A DNA stretch of 64,000 nucleotides from NCBI RefSeq assembly GCF_001874525.1, contig NZ_LKAQ01000004.1:2261590-2325589 (forward strand). The letters run 5' to 3'. This stretch comes from Pseudodesulfovibrio hydrargyri. GTDB lineage: Bacteria > Desulfobacterota > Desulfovibrionia > Desulfovibrionales > Desulfovibrionaceae. The notes under the pieces are model-generated. The model made no database searches and was not told where the DNA came from. It was given only the letters and a program-made list of their open reading frames with translations. Each line of letters opens with the position of its first letter. The stretch's first letter is position 1. A program made the translations under genes and the position numbers. This document shows positions 23,803 through 33,290 of this stretch, piece after piece.

Positions 23803-24282
23803 ATGAGGCGCGGGGCGCGGTATGTGAAGGCCGCGCCGTGGCCGTACCTGACCGGGGCCGGGGCGTTGCTGGCCGCCTTCGTGTTGAAGGGGGCCGGGGC
23901 CGCGCAGTGGGCCACGGGGGACGTGTCCGGGGGCGTTGTCCTGTGCTGGTGGGGCGCGTGCTGGCTGGTGGTCGCCTTTTTCGCCATGGCCGACGGCGTG
24001 TCCCGGCACCGGGAGTATCGGCGGATCAAGGCCATGTTGCTCCGGTACGGGTTCAGCGAGCGCATCCTCAAGCCCTTGGCGCGGTCGCGCTGCCAACGGG
24101 ACGCCGCACTGCACGCCGCCCGCGAGACCGGGCACCTGGACCGCGCCAGGGCCTATTTCCACGGGCTCGGCTACCGCTGGTACCACATCCTGCCCGACCT
24201 CGTGATCCGCAACCCGCTGGCGTTCGCCAGCCCCGCCTTTCTGCGTTCCTCGTTTTTTCCCGGCAAGAAGCAGCGGGCCTGA
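23803..24282 (+). CDS. Conserved two-helix membrane protein, unknown function
   Basis: From ATG 23803 (GAAGGA nine bases upstream) the product is 159 aa. Two hydrophobic segments (about 12-32 and 42-65) are followed by a charged cytosolic domain with LLRYGFSERILKPLARSRCQRD and a FHGLGYRWYHILPD motif. In-frame starts at 23776 and 23686 exist; the latter lies inside the element and is unlikely. It is the first host gene right of the insertion. Confidence 0.65.
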   Translation: MRRGARYVKAAPWPYLTGAGALLAAFVLKGAGAAQWATGDVSGGVVLCWWGACWLVVAFFAMADGVSRHREYRRIKAMLLRYGFSERILKPLARSRCQRDAALHAARETGHLDRARAYFHGLGYRWYHILPDLVIRNPLAFASPAFLRSSFFPGKKQRA

Positions 24283-24304
24283 TACGACCCGCATCGGAGA
24301 TACC

Positions 24305-24634
24305 ATGGGATACGTCTACCTGGCCCTGGCCATTGTCTGCGAAGTCATCGGCACCACGGCGCTCAAGTCGAGCGACGGGTTCACCCGGCTCGGGCCGAGC
24401 CTGGTGGTGGTCGCCGGGTACGGCCTGTCCTTCTACCTCTTCGGCCAGGTCCTCAAGACCATCCCCATGGGCGTGGCCTACGCCATCTGGGCGGGACTCG
24501 GCATCGTGCTCATCGCCCTGGCCGGGGTGATCGTCCACAAGCAGTTCCTGGACTTCCCGGCCATGCTCGGCATGGGCCTCATCGTGGCAGGGGTGGCGGT
24601 CATCAACATCTTTTCCAAAACCGTGGTCCGCTAA
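24305..24634 (+). CDS. Small multidrug resistance (SMR) exporter, EmrE-like
   Basis: The 109-aa protein has four membrane helices and the proton/drug-coupling glutamate in helix 1 (LAIVCEVIGTTALKSS, Glu13). The GVAYAIWAGLGIVLI signature in helix 3 is the EmrE/QacE type. It works as a dimer, exchanging protons for cationic compounds across the inner membrane. A guanidinium (SugE/Gdx) function is less likely, since the helix-1 KSS and helix-3 YAIWAG motifs are of the drug-exporter class. It follows the previous gene after 22 bp. Confidence 0.88.
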   Translation: MGYVYLALAIVCEVIGTTALKSSDGFTRLGPSLVVVAGYGLSFYLFGQVLKTIPMGVAYAIWAGLGIVLIALAGVIVHKQFLDFPAMLGMGLIVAGVAVINIFSKTVVR

Positions 24635-24684
24635 GCAGGGCTTTGCCCGCCGGTCGAATTCTTTGAGAAAATCAGGTACCGAAA

Positions 24685-24767
24685 GCCGCTTCGCGGCAAT
24701 TGCCGGACCGTGATGCCTCCGGCGGGCAGGGGCTCGCACCCCTGCACCCCATTTTTCGCCTGCGGCG
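24685..24767 (-). repeat. Dispersed multi-hairpin repeat, copy A
   Basis: Read on the minus strand it starts CGCCGCAGGCG, runs through ATGGGGTGCAGGGGTGCG and GCCGGAGGC, and ends GCCGCGAAGCGGC. The same layout recurs at 33193-33274 and 55582-55666. This copy is the most diverged. It lies between the SMR gene and the terminator shared with hypC. Confidence 0.7.
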
Positions 24768-24798
24768 CGGGGACTTCATCCCCTGGGAGGCCCACAAC

Positions 24799-24833
24799 AA
24801 AAAGGCCCGGAACACATTGTTCCGGGCCTTTTT
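24799..24833. terminator. Bidirectional terminator between SMR gene and hypC
   Basis: AAAAAGGCCCGGAACA (24799-24814) pairs perfectly with TGTTCCGGGCCTTTTT (24818-24833) over a 3-nt loop. A and T runs on both sides make it work in either direction for the convergent genes. Confidence 0.92.
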
Positions 24834-24851
24834 GTCGGCTTGGCCGGATGG

Positions 24852-25109
24852 CTAGAGCATCTCGTGTTGATATTCCTCGCCGCCCAGGAGTTCGACCATG
24901 TCGCGCAGGATCTTCAGTGTTTCCTGGGCCTCTTTGGGGTCGAGCTTGCGCAGGGCGAAGCCGGCATGGATGATGATGTAGTCGCCGATGGCCACTTCCT
25001 CGTCCATGAGCATGATGGACGCCTGGACCGTGGTGTCGCCCTCACCCACCTTGCAGGTGGCGACGCCGTCACTGATTTCAAGAATTTCCGCAGGTATCGC
25101 GAGGCACAT
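24852..25109 (-). CDS. hypC: Hydrogenase maturation chaperone HypC/HupF
   Basis: The 85-aa protein begins MCLAIPAEIL, the invariant HypC start in which Cys2 carries the Fe(CN)2CO unit with HypD and contacts the large-subunit precursor. The GDYIIIHAGFALRKLD motif follows (about 42-57). ATG 25109 overlaps the end of the protease gene by 32 bp, so the two are co-translated. It is likely dedicated to HynA. It lies 21.8 kb from hynA with the Mu-like element in between and on the opposite strand. Confidence 0.94.
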   Translation of the reverse strand: MCLAIPAEILEISDGVATCKVGEGDTTVQASIMLMDEEVAIGDYIIIHAGFALRKLDPKEAQETLKILRDMVELLGGEEYQHEML

Positions 25110-25632
25110 AGATTTTCTCCGTTGCGGGGTTCTCCGCCGTCCGAAGGGCGTAGGAGGCACCCGCCTTTTTGGCTTCCTCGAGGACCAGGGCCTCCATTTC
25201 CGGCAGCCGGGCTTCGAGGTCCGGGGACAGGGCGGCGGACATGTCCTTGTAGTTGACCGGCTCAATGCCGAAGAGGACCACGTCGTCCGGCACGCTCCCG
25301 ATGATGCTGCACTGGGCCAGGGTATCGAGCAAGTCGGTCTGGTGCAGGGAGTTCTTGAAAGCGCACGCCTTGTTCAGGTCCTCGCCCAGCAGCCGGAATA
25401 TCTCGCCCGGCGCGCCGTCGTTGAGCACGATGTCGACAATGATCAGATAGTCCGATTCCATGATCGGGCCCATGAGCTTGAGCCCCAGGGTGCCGCCGTC
25501 GAGCACGGTGACGTTGTCGGAAAACTCGTATTTCTGCTCGAGTTCCTCGGCCACCCGGACGCCGAATCCCTCGTCGGTGAACAGGATGTTGCCGACGCCC
25601 AGGATGAGAATGCGTTTATCTTTTTCAGGCAT
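25078..25632 (-). CDS. hynC: Hydrogenase maturation protease (HyaD/HynC family)
   Basis: This endopeptidase removes the C-terminal extension of the [NiFe] large subunit after nickel insertion. Nickel-sensing ligands can be seen: Glu in NILFTDEGFG, Asp in YLIIVDIVL and His in NSLHQTDLLD. The start at ATG 25632 (MPEKDKRILILGVGN) gives 184 aa; a GTG at 25641 would add three residues, and neither has a strong ribosome site. It forms an operon with hypC. No other [NiFe] large subunit is present in the window, so HynA is the probable substrate. Confidence 0.92.
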   Translation of the reverse strand: MPEKDKRILILGVGNILFTDEGFGVRVAEELEQKYEFSDNVTVLDGGTLGLKLMGPIMESDYLIIVDIVLNDGAPGEIFRLLGEDLNKACAFKNSLHQTDLLDTLAQCSIIGSVPDDVVLFGIEPVNYKDMSAALSPDLEARLPEMEALVLEEAKKAGASYALRTAENPATEKIYVPRDTCGNS

Positions 25633-25723
25633 GGCTTTCACTTAGTAGAGAGCCAAGGTTTTCGCAAGGTCTAAAACGGAAAACAGCGGCCGGAATCGGG
25701 ATGCCGTATGCGGGAAAACCGTC

Positions 25724-26812
25724 TCAGCGCGTGGCGTAATAGAGGGAGCTGACCTGTCCGCCGGGCAGGGGCTGGCTGGATTGCACTTCGACGATGCGGC
25801 CGCCCGCCATGGCCACGGTCCGCTCCACGGTCTCCTCCGGGATGGCGTGGGTTTCGCTGTAGGGCCGCGCGGCGGCCAGCGGGGCCTGTCCTCCGGGGCG
25901 GCCGGTGGCCGGGAGGACCAGGACAAAAACGGTGCACCGGCTTTCGGCGCGGTCGGCCAGGGGCTTGTCGTGATAGTCCAGGGCGGTGATGGCCAGCACG
26001 TAGTTGCCGGGCGCGGCCGGGGAGGCGGCCCGGTAGTCCATGTCCACGGAGTCGCCCGGCTGGAGCACGGTCCGGGGCAGGTTCAGCCTGCCGTGGTTGT
26101 GGACGATCTCGTCGGTATCGACGTTGTACCAGTGGTGGACCAGGCGCACGGGTGCATTGGTCTGTCCGTCCATGCCGATGGGATGCGCGCCGGTATTGGT
26201 CACGGTCACGGGCACGGTCAGCGTGGTGCCTTGCTCCATGGCGAGGGTCTCGGTCCGGGAGGACAGGGCGCAGGCCACGCCCTCCTCGGGATAGGCGAAC
26301 ACGGCCTTGGCGCTGGGGCAGTGGAAGGCGGCCAGTCCGCCGGGCTTGAGCACGCGGATGAACTCCGCGATGTACCGGACCGCCACATGGGGGCGGATGT
26401 GCTGGAGCACGTGCGCGGTGTGGACCATGTCGAAGCTGCGGTCGCGGAACAGGGAAAGGTCGTCGGTCTCGTTGAGCCGGTATACGCAGCGCATTCCGAA
26501 TTTGTTGAATTCCTTGGCCTTGGCCAGCATGGACGGGGCGATGTCCACCCCCACGCAGGTCTTGAAATGGGTGCACAGCGCCTGTGTCAATCTTCCGACT
26601 CCGCAGCCGAAGTCCAGTGCCGAGGTCCTCCCCCCGGGAAGTCCGTTTTTTTCCATCCACGTGGCGATGCCGTTGACGTAACGGCTGCCGGTTTCAAAAA
26701 AATCCTGTACATCCCACGCATTGTCGATCTTGTCAGGGGAGGATGCCACGGCCCACAGAGGGTCCTCCTGGCCAAAGGTGTTCCAGTTTCTTTGCAGTTC
26801 CTGCAGGTACAC
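25724..26812 (-). CDS. SAM-dependent methyltransferase with C-terminal beta domain
   Basis: GTG 26812 is chosen because AAGGAG lies seven bases before it; longer in-frame starts lack a site. The 362-aa product has a class-I methyltransferase domain: DFGCGVGRLTQAL (SAM loop), VGVDIAPSMLAKAKEFN, HTAHVLQHI and VLKPGGLAAFH, about residues 65-200. The remaining 160 residues are beta-rich, like an Ig or Wzt-type carbohydrate-binding domain (LTVPVTVTNTGAHPIG). That pairing is common in methyltransferases acting on surface polysaccharide. The substrate is unknown. Confidence 0.8.
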   Translation of the reverse strand: MYLQELQRNWNTFGQEDPLWAVASSPDKIDNAWDVQDFFETGSRYVNGIATWMEKNGLPGGRTSALDFGCGVGRLTQALCTHFKTCVGVDIAPSMLAKAKEFNKFGMRCVYRLNETDDLSLFRDRSFDMVHTAHVLQHIRPHVAVRYIAEFIRVLKPGGLAAFHCPSAKAVFAYPEEGVACALSSRTETLAMEQGTTLTVPVTVTNTGAHPIGMDGQTNAPVRLVHHWYNVDTDEIVHNHGRLNLPRTVLQPGDSVDMDYRAASPAAPGNYVLAITALDYHDKPLADRAESRCTVFVLVLPATGRPGGQAPLAAARPYSETHAIPEETVERTVAMAGGRIVEVQSSQPLPGGQVSSLYYATR

Positions 26813-26909
26813 GCGTGCTCTCCTTGTGCCTCCGGCGGGCCGGGTTGCGGTCATTCGAAGGAGAAATGCATGTCTCATGCCATGCCTGGAGGGTATCGGT
26901 GCGGGAAGA

Positions 26910-26942
26910 GGCGGCGGGCCGGATGATGATCCCGGCCCGCCG
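26910..26942 (-). terminator. GC-rich hairpin after the TPP-enzyme gene
   Basis: GGCGGGCCGG and CCGGCCCGCC form the arms of a hairpin at about 26911-26942, directly downstream (minus strand) of the thiamine-pyrophosphate enzyme gene. A clear T tract is absent. Confidence 0.55.
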
Positions 26943-26952
26943 CAGGGTGGCG

Positions 26953-28545
26953 TCAGATGACGGCTTCGATGAGCCGGGGTCCCTTGGCGCTCAGGGCGGA
27001 GCGCAGGGCGTCGGCAAAGGACTTGGTGGTTTCGGCGCGCACGGCCTCGACGCCCATTCCCTCGGCGATGCGCACCCAGTCCAGGGCCGGGTCGTGCAGG
27101 TCGAGCAGGGACAGCGCCTTGTCGCCCGTGGACGCGGCCCGGACCAGCTTGAGCTCATGGTTGAGGACCGCGTAGGAGCGGTTGGCGTAGACCACGGTGA
27201 CCACGTCCAGGTTCTCCCTGGCCTGGGTCCACAGGGCCTGCACCGTGTACATGGCGCTGCCGTCGCCCACCAGGCAGACCACCTTGCGATCGGGCGCGCC
27301 CACGGCGGCCCCGGTGGACAGCGGCAGGATGCTGCCGATGGCCCCGCCGGTCAGGGACAGGTAATCGTGGGGCGCGGCCGTGGCGAGCATGTTCGCGTGG
27401 GGCAGGCTGGAGGTGATGCCCTCGTCGGCGATGACGGCGTCATCCGGCAGGAGCGCGGCCACGGTGCGCATGGCGGCCTCGGCGGTCAGCGGCCCGTCGC
27501 CGGGCAGGGCGGGCGGGTCGAGCGGATACAGCACGCAGTCGGGCGAGGCGCTGACCGCGGCGGCCAGGTCCAGGAGCGCGGTGTTGCCGTCCTCAGCGGG
27601 GTGGGCCAGGGTCAGGATGGCGCAGTGCGGCGGTGTCAGCCAGCTCTCCTGCCCGGGATAGGCGAAGAAGGAGACAGGCGGTTCCCCGCCCACGAGCAGG
27701 AGCTGCTCGAATTCGTCGAGCCGGGCCAGGACGTGCTTGCCCCGGTAAGGCAGCCTTTCGACCACGGGCGCGCCCGCGCCGGAACGCATGCGCGTGGTGA
27801 AGGTGTCGCAGAACAGGGTGGCCCCGGTCTTGGCCGCCACGCATCCGGCGGCGTTGAGCCCCTCGCCGTGGAGCACGGACCCGCGCATGAGGATGGCGGT
27901 CTTCTTGCCGTTGGTCAGGGCCCTGGCCGCGGCCTCGACGGCGTCCGGGAAGACCGGTGCGGGGCCCGGGATCTCCAGTGCGGGCGCGGGGCGTTCGGCC
28001 GGGAGCCAGGCCGTGTCCGCGGGCAGGATCAGGGTGGCCACCTGGCCCGGGGACATGCGCGCGGCGCGGACCGCCTCGGCGGCGTCCACGGCCACGGTGC
28101 GGGAGCTGCGCGGACGGCGGACCCAGTGGGAGATGGCCTCGGCAAAGCCCTCCACGTTGGAGGTCAGGGGGGCATCAAAGCGCACGTGGTAGGTGGCGTG
28201 GTCGCCGACGATGTTGACCACCGGCGACGAACCCTTGCGGGCGTTGTGCAGGTTGGCCATGCCGTTGGCGAAGCCGGGCCCGAGGTGGAGCAGGGTGCAG
28301 GCGGGCTTGCCGGTCATGCGGGCGTAGCCGTCGGCCGCGCCCGTGGCCACGCCCTCGAACAGGCAGAGCACCCCGCGCATGCCCGGGATGCGGTCCAGGG
28401 CGGAGACGAAGTGCATCTCCGAGGTGCCGGGGTTGGCGAAGCAGACTTCCACGCCGCTGCCCACCAGGGTGGCGAGCAGGCTGTCCGCGCCGTTGCACTC
28501 GGTGCACCGGCCGGTTTCGCTTATGTCAGGGGTATGTTCAGGCAT
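26953..28545 (-). CDS. Thiamine-pyrophosphate enzyme, acetolactate synthase/benzoylformate decarboxylase-like
   Basis: The 530-aa protein has the three TPP-enzyme domains. The N-terminal PYR domain carries the catalytic glutamate in LCLFEGVATGAADGYARMTG. A central domain follows, then a PP domain with VCLVGDGSAMYTVQALWTQARENLDV, the GDG...N metal/TPP motif. ATG 28545 has AAGGAGT upstream; a longer reading frame is a high-GC artefact. A Cys pair lies near the N-terminus (CTECNG). Sequence around the C-terminus suggests the large family of ilvB-like proteins annotated as acetolactate synthase or 2-oxoacid decarboxylase. No regulatory IlvN gene is nearby, so a role outside branched-chain synthesis is likely. 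Confidence 0.85.
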   Translation of the reverse strand: MPEHTPDISETGRCTECNGADSLLATLVGSGVEVCFANPGTSEMHFVSALDRIPGMRGVLCLFEGVATGAADGYARMTGKPACTLLHLGPGFANGMANLHNARKGSSPVVNIVGDHATYHVRFDAPLTSNVEGFAEAISHWVRRPRSSRTVAVDAAEAVRAARMSPGQVATLILPADTAWLPAERPAPALEIPGPAPVFPDAVEAAARALTNGKKTAILMRGSVLHGEGLNAAGCVAAKTGATLFCDTFTTRMRSGAGAPVVERLPYRGKHVLARLDEFEQLLLVGGEPPVSFFAYPGQESWLTPPHCAILTLAHPAEDGNTALLDLAAAVSASPDCVLYPLDPPALPGDGPLTAEAAMRTVAALLPDDAVIADEGITSSLPHANMLATAAPHDYLSLTGGAIGSILPLSTGAAVGAPDRKVVCLVGDGSAMYTVQALWTQARENLDVVTVVYANRSYAVLNHELKLVRAASTGDKALSLLDLHDPALDWVRIAEGMGVEAVRAETTKSFADALRSALSAKGPRLIEAVI

Positions 28546-28780
28546 GATTCGACTCCTTGTTGCGTGTCGTGTGGAGTGGGCGGTCCCGGGCGGGACCGGA
28601 GCGGGAATCCGAAGGGTCGGCGTCTCGCGGAGAGGCGGGCGATCGGTCGCGGGCGCGGAGCCCGGCGGAAACCGGCCGTGCGGCCCGACCGGAAAAACAA
28701 TCTCCGCCATGCACAAAGGTAGCCAAGAGGGAGATGCGGGTCAAGCGGGGCGGCGGAAAACGGTCGGCGCGAAAACAAGA

Positions 28781-28813
28781 CGGCGGGCCGCGACGCATGG
28801 TCGCGGCCCGCCG
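28781..28813 (-). terminator. Terminator of icd
   Basis: CGGCGGGCCGCGAC (28781-28794) pairs with GTCGCGGCCCGCCG (28800-28813); on the minus strand it is followed by TCTTGTTTTC. It lies 23 bp beyond the icd stop. The rest of 28546-28836 is very GC-rich and contains no gene I can support. Confidence 0.8.
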
Positions 28814-28836
28814 GGAATATTTTGTTGAACAGGGGG

Positions 28837-29979
<1,143 letters not shown>

Positions 29980-30123
29980 TGGATCCTCCTCGGGCGATAT
30001 GGTCGGGACTGTTGTGAAATAAAGTAGCGGACTATGACGTTTATTCGGCCGGATTGCAAGCGGCCCGGCCCCGGAACGGTCGGCCGGGCGCGGGATTCGG
30101 CCGACAACATGACAATATGACGG

Positions 30124-30870
30124 ATGGTTGGAAATATCGTGCAGGCTGAACTGGAGATGGTCAAGGCGTTGTTGAGCGGGGACAGGCGGGTGGTCGTCCT
30201 GACCGGGGCGGGGGTGTCCGCCGAGAGCGGAGTGCCCACCTTCCGGGGCCGCGACGGGCTGTGGAAGCACTACCGGGCCGAGGACCTGGCCCGGCCCGAC
30301 GCGTTCGCAGCGCACCCGGAACTGGTCTGGGAGTTCTACAACTGGCGGCGCAGGCTGGTGGCCGACTGCCGGCCCAACCCGGCGCACCGGGCCCTGGCGG
30401 CCATGGAGCGCCAGATCCGAAATTTTCTTCTGATCACCCAGAACGTGGATGGCCTGCACGTCCGGGCGGGCAGCCGCAAGATGGTCGAGATGCACGGCTC
30501 CCTGTGGCAGGTGCGCTGCACGGTCTGCACCCATGCCCGCGAGGACTTCTCCGAACTGCCGGAACTGCCTGACTGCCCGGTCTGCGGGCACCTGCTGCGG
30601 CCCGGCGTGGTCTGGTTCGGCGAGCCGCTCACGCCCGGCGTGCTCAAGCTGGCCATCGAGCAGATCGGCAAGGCGGACGTGTTCCTGTCCGTGGGGACCT
30701 CCAACATGGTCCAGCCCGCCGCGTCCTTTTACCAGCTGGCCAAGGACCACGGGGCCGTGACCGTGGAGATCAACGCCGAGCCGACCCCGAATACCGGGTT
30801 CATGGACTTCGCCCTGCACGGCCCGGCCGGGGAGATACTGCCCGAGCTGGCCGCCGGGCTGGCAGAGTAG
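30124..30870 (+). CDS. cobB: NAD-dependent protein deacylase, Sir2 family
   Basis: The 248-aa sirtuin has the NAD-binding GAGVSAESGVPTFRG (28-42), catalytic TQNVDGLH with His124 in EMHGSLW, and a zinc site with Cys132, Cys135, Cys151, Cys154. Tyr72 and Arg75 in FYNWRR form the Y-x-x-R pair that marks class III enzymes able to remove succinyl or malonyl as well as acetyl groups. It is divergent from icd. Start ATG 30124 is accepted; ATG 30157 is an alternative. Confidence 0.92.
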   Translation: MVGNIVQAELEMVKALLSGDRRVVVLTGAGVSAESGVPTFRGRDGLWKHYRAEDLARPDAFAAHPELVWEFYNWRRRLVADCRPNPAHRALAAMERQIRNFLLITQNVDGLHVRAGSRKMVEMHGSLWQVRCTVCTHAREDFSELPELPDCPVCGHLLRPGVVWFGEPLTPGVLKLAIEQIGKADVFLSVGTSNMVQPAASFYQLAKDHGAVTVEINAEPTPNTGFMDFALHGPAGEILPELAAGLAE

Positions 30871-30986
30871 AATCCATTGACATTGCGGGCTGTTCCCGCG
30901 TAGTGAACTCGACTATGCAAACACCCATATCATACAACTATTTTTGTGGACGCGGGTGGCGTAACGTCAAGCGGCCCGATTCCTAG

Positions 30987-31083
30987 ACGCGCGCTGAAGC
31001 GATCCGCCGCCTGTCCGGGCGGCGGCGTGCTTGCGCGCGGTTGGACATCGGAAAGCCGCTGGTTTGTCGCCAGCGGTTTTTTT
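30987..31083 (+). promoter_or_regulatory. Structured leader with intrinsic terminator before trpB2 (possible attenuator)
   Basis: A long nested hairpin (CGCGCG outer ends, CCGCCGCC/GGCGGCGG inner stem, about 30987-31040) is followed by a compact terminator: CCGCTGG (31056-31062), CCAGCGG (31070-31076), seven T. The terminator is 80 bp before the trpB2 start and 186 bp after the sirtuin stop. It may end the sirtuin transcript, or act as an attenuator for trpB2. No leader peptide with tandem Trp codons was seen. Confidence 0.5.
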
Positions 31084-31163
31084 CGTCAACGCGCGGACCG
31101 GGACGGGGAGCCGGGAAGCTTTCACCCGATTCGGCCGCAACGCGCAATTGTTCGGAGGAACAT

Positions 31164-32510
31164 ATGTTTGTGAAGAAGATTTTCCTGCCTCAGGACCAGA
31201 TGCCCACCCGGTGGTACAACCCCATGCCGGACCTGCCCACGCCCATGGCTCCGCCCCTCAACCCGGAGACCATGGAGCCGCTGACCCCGGACATGCTCTC
31301 CCCGATCTTCCCGGATTCGCTCATCGCCCAGGAGATGAGCGCGGACCGGTTCATCGACATCCCGCGGGAGGTCCTGGACGTCTACAAGATCTGGCGGCCC
31401 TCGCCGCTGGTGCGCGCCGACCGGCTGGAAAAGGCCATCGGGGCCAGGTGCAAGATATTCTACAAGGACGAGTCCGTGTCTCCGGCCGGGTCGCACAAGC
31501 CGAACACCTCGGTGCCCCAGGCCTACTACAACAAGATCGAGGGCGTGAAACGGCTGGCCACCGAGACCGGCGCGGGGCAGTGGGGCACGGCCCTGTCCTT
31601 CGCCTGCGCCCAGTACGGCATGGAGTGCGTGGTCTACATGGTCAAGGTCTCCTACGAGCAGAAGCCGTATCGCAAGATGATCATCAACACCTACGGCGGG
31701 ACCATTTACCCCTCGCCCTCGGACCAGACCCGCACCGGCCGTGAGATGCTGGCCAGGGACCCGGACTGCAAGGGGTCGCTCGGCCTGGCCATTTCCGAGG
31801 CCGTTGAGGACGCGGCCACCCATGACGACACCAAGTACGCGCTCGGTTCGGTGCTCAACCACGTCATCATCCACCAGACCATCACCGGTCTGGAGGTCCA
31901 GAAGCAGCTCGAGATGATCGGCGAAAAGGCCACCCACCTGGTGGGCTGCGTGGGCGGCGGCTCCAACTTCGGCGGCCTGGTCCTGCCGTTTTTGCCGCAG
32001 AAGCTCGACGGCGACCCGGTCAGGTTCATACCGGTGGAGCCCAAGGCGTGCCCGACCCTGACGAGGGGCGAGTACCGCTACGATTTCGGCGACATGGCCC
32101 GGCTGACCCCGCTGGTCAAGATGCACACGCTGGGCCACGACTTCATGCCCGCGCCCATCCACGCGGGCGGGCTGCGCTACCACGGCGACGCGCCCATCGT
32201 CTGCAACATCGTCAACGAAGGGCTGTGCGACCCGGTGGCCTATTTTCAGACCGACTGCTTCGAGGCGGCCAAGCTGTTCATGCAGACCGAGGGCTTTTTG
32301 CCCGCGCCCGAGACATCCCATGCCATCAAGGGGGCCATCGAGGCGGCCAAGACCGCCGGCCCGGACGACGTCATCGTCTTCTTGTACTCGGGCCACGGCA
32401 TGCTCGACCTGGCCTCGTACGACGCCTTCAACCAGGGGCTGTTGACCAACTTCGAGCTGCCCCAGCGCGACATCGAGGAGGCGCTCAAGGCCTGCCCGGA
32501 CGTGAAATAG
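31164..32510 (+). CDS. Tryptophan synthase beta-like protein, TrpB2 type
   Basis: The 448-aa PLP enzyme is the long TrpB2 form: an extra N-terminal 70 residues (YNPMPDLPTPMAPPLNPET), the PLP lysine Lys112 in AGSHKPNT, QWGTALSFACAQYG, the phosphate-binding GCVGGGSNFGGL and a C-terminal GHGMLDLASYDAF. It makes tryptophan from indole and serine, and in this family can act without TrpA. GGAGGAA precedes ATG 31164. It is an orphan: no other trp genes are near. Its possible role is indole salvage. Confidence 0.93.
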   Translation: MFVKKIFLPQDQMPTRWYNPMPDLPTPMAPPLNPETMEPLTPDMLSPIFPDSLIAQEMSADRFIDIPREVLDVYKIWRPSPLVRADRLEKAIGARCKIFYKDESVSPAGSHKPNTSVPQAYYNKIEGVKRLATETGAGQWGTALSFACAQYGMECVVYMVKVSYEQKPYRKMIINTYGGTIYPSPSDQTRTGREMLARDPDCKGSLGLAISEAVEDAATHDDTKYALGSVLNHVIIHQTITGLEVQKQLEMIGEKATHLVGCVGGGSNFGGLVLPFLPQKLDGDPVRFIPVEPKACPTLTRGEYRYDFGDMARLTPLVKMHTLGHDFMPAPIHAGGLRYHGDAPIVCNIVNEGLCDPVAYFQTDCFEAAKLFMQTEGFLPAPETSHAIKGAIEAAKTAGPDDVIVFLYSGHGMLDLASYDAFNQGLLTNFELPQRDIEEALKACPDVK

Positions 32511-32533
32511 CGGCCCGCAAGCCCGCAAATGCC

Positions 32534-32563
32534 GCCCCCGGCACGGAGTTCCGCGCCGGGGGC
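32534..32563 (+). terminator. Terminator of trpB2
   Basis: GCCCCCGGC (32534-32542) and GCCGGGGGC (32555-32563) close a 12-nt loop and are followed by TTTCCTG. It lies 24 bp after the trpB2 stop. Confidence 0.7.
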
Positions 32564-32637
32564 TTTCCTGTCTCCTTGCAACCGGGCCGCGCCCCTGGTA
32601 ATCATGGTCCCGTATTCATTGATCAAGGAGACGAACG

Positions 32638-33111
32638 ATGCCGACCCTATGGAAGAGAATGTGTTGCGCGGCGCTGCTGTTGGCCGCCCTGGCCGCCCTT
32701 GGCGCATGCGGGACCCACGAGACCCCGGTCATGGACGAGAACGCCCTTCGCCAGGCCCTGGTCGGCAAGACCTGGACCCTGCGAAGGATCGTGTCCCGGG
32801 ACTTTGCCGACGATCCGGCGCGGACCATCAAGTTCAACGCCGACGGCACGGTGGAGGGATTCGGCGGGTGCAACGCCTTCACGGGCACCTACACCCTGAC
32901 CGACGACTATCTGGAGTTCGGCACCCTGACGACCTCCGCGCACAAGTCCTGCGGCCCGGCCGAGGACGAGCGCGAGTACACCTACATGACCTACCTGGCC
33001 ACGGTGCGCCGCATCAATACCCAGACCGACCCGGGCGAACTGATCCTGCTGACCGAGAGCCAGAGCGAAATGCGGTTCACCTCCGGCGCATCCGAAGGAT
33101 TGTTTTGGTAG
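32638..33111 (+). CDS. META-domain (HslJ-like) lipoprotein
   Basis: The 157-aa protein starts with a lipoprotein signal (LLLAALAALGAC, lipid-modified Cys24). A META domain follows: VGKTWTLRRI, ADGTVEGFGGCNAFTGTYTL (about 69-88), the GCNxFxGxY motif, and SAHKSCGPAEDEREY. Members of this family sit in the envelope and are linked to stress or drug tolerance, with no known enzyme activity. AAGGAGA precedes ATG 32638. Confidence 0.88.
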   Translation: MPTLWKRMCCAALLLAALAALGACGTHETPVMDENALRQALVGKTWTLRRIVSRDFADDPARTIKFNADGTVEGFGGCNAFTGTYTLTDDYLEFGTLTTSAHKSCGPAEDEREYTYMTYLATVRRINTQTDPGELILLTESQSEMRFTSGASEGLFW

Positions 33112-33135
33112 ATAGGGCCCGCTTCGAGGAGTCTG

Positions 33136-33176
33136 AAACCGCCGGTCGCCCGCAAAAGGCGACCGGCGGTTTTGTT
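33136..33176 (+). terminator. Terminator of META lipoprotein gene
   Basis: AAACCGCCGGTCGCC (33136-33150) and GGCGACCGGCGGTTT (33158-33172), 7-nt loop, then TGTTTTC. It ends 27 bp or so after the stop codon. Confidence 0.88.
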
Positions 33177-33192
33177 TTCAATAACTCCCCGT

Positions 33193-33274
33193 GCCGAAGG
33201 CGCAATATGGGATGCAAGGGTGCGAACCCTTGCCTGCCGGAGGCGAAATCACCCGGACATAGCCGCGAAGCGGC
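33193..33274 (+). repeat. Dispersed multi-hairpin repeat, copy B
   Basis: It contains GCCGAAGGCGC, AAGGGTGCGAACCCTT (6-bp arms), GCCGGAGGC and GCCGCGAAGCGGC. It is nearly identical to the copy at 55582-55666 through the central part (GGGTGCGAACCCTTG and CGCCGGAGGCGAAATCACCC-like segments). It lies between convergent genes. Confidence 0.8.
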
Positions 33275-33290
33275 CTTCAACTCCTGATTT

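Noticed and set aside
30871..30986. Trp leader peptide before trpB2
   Set aside because: Short frames were examined by eye and contain no run of Trp codons.
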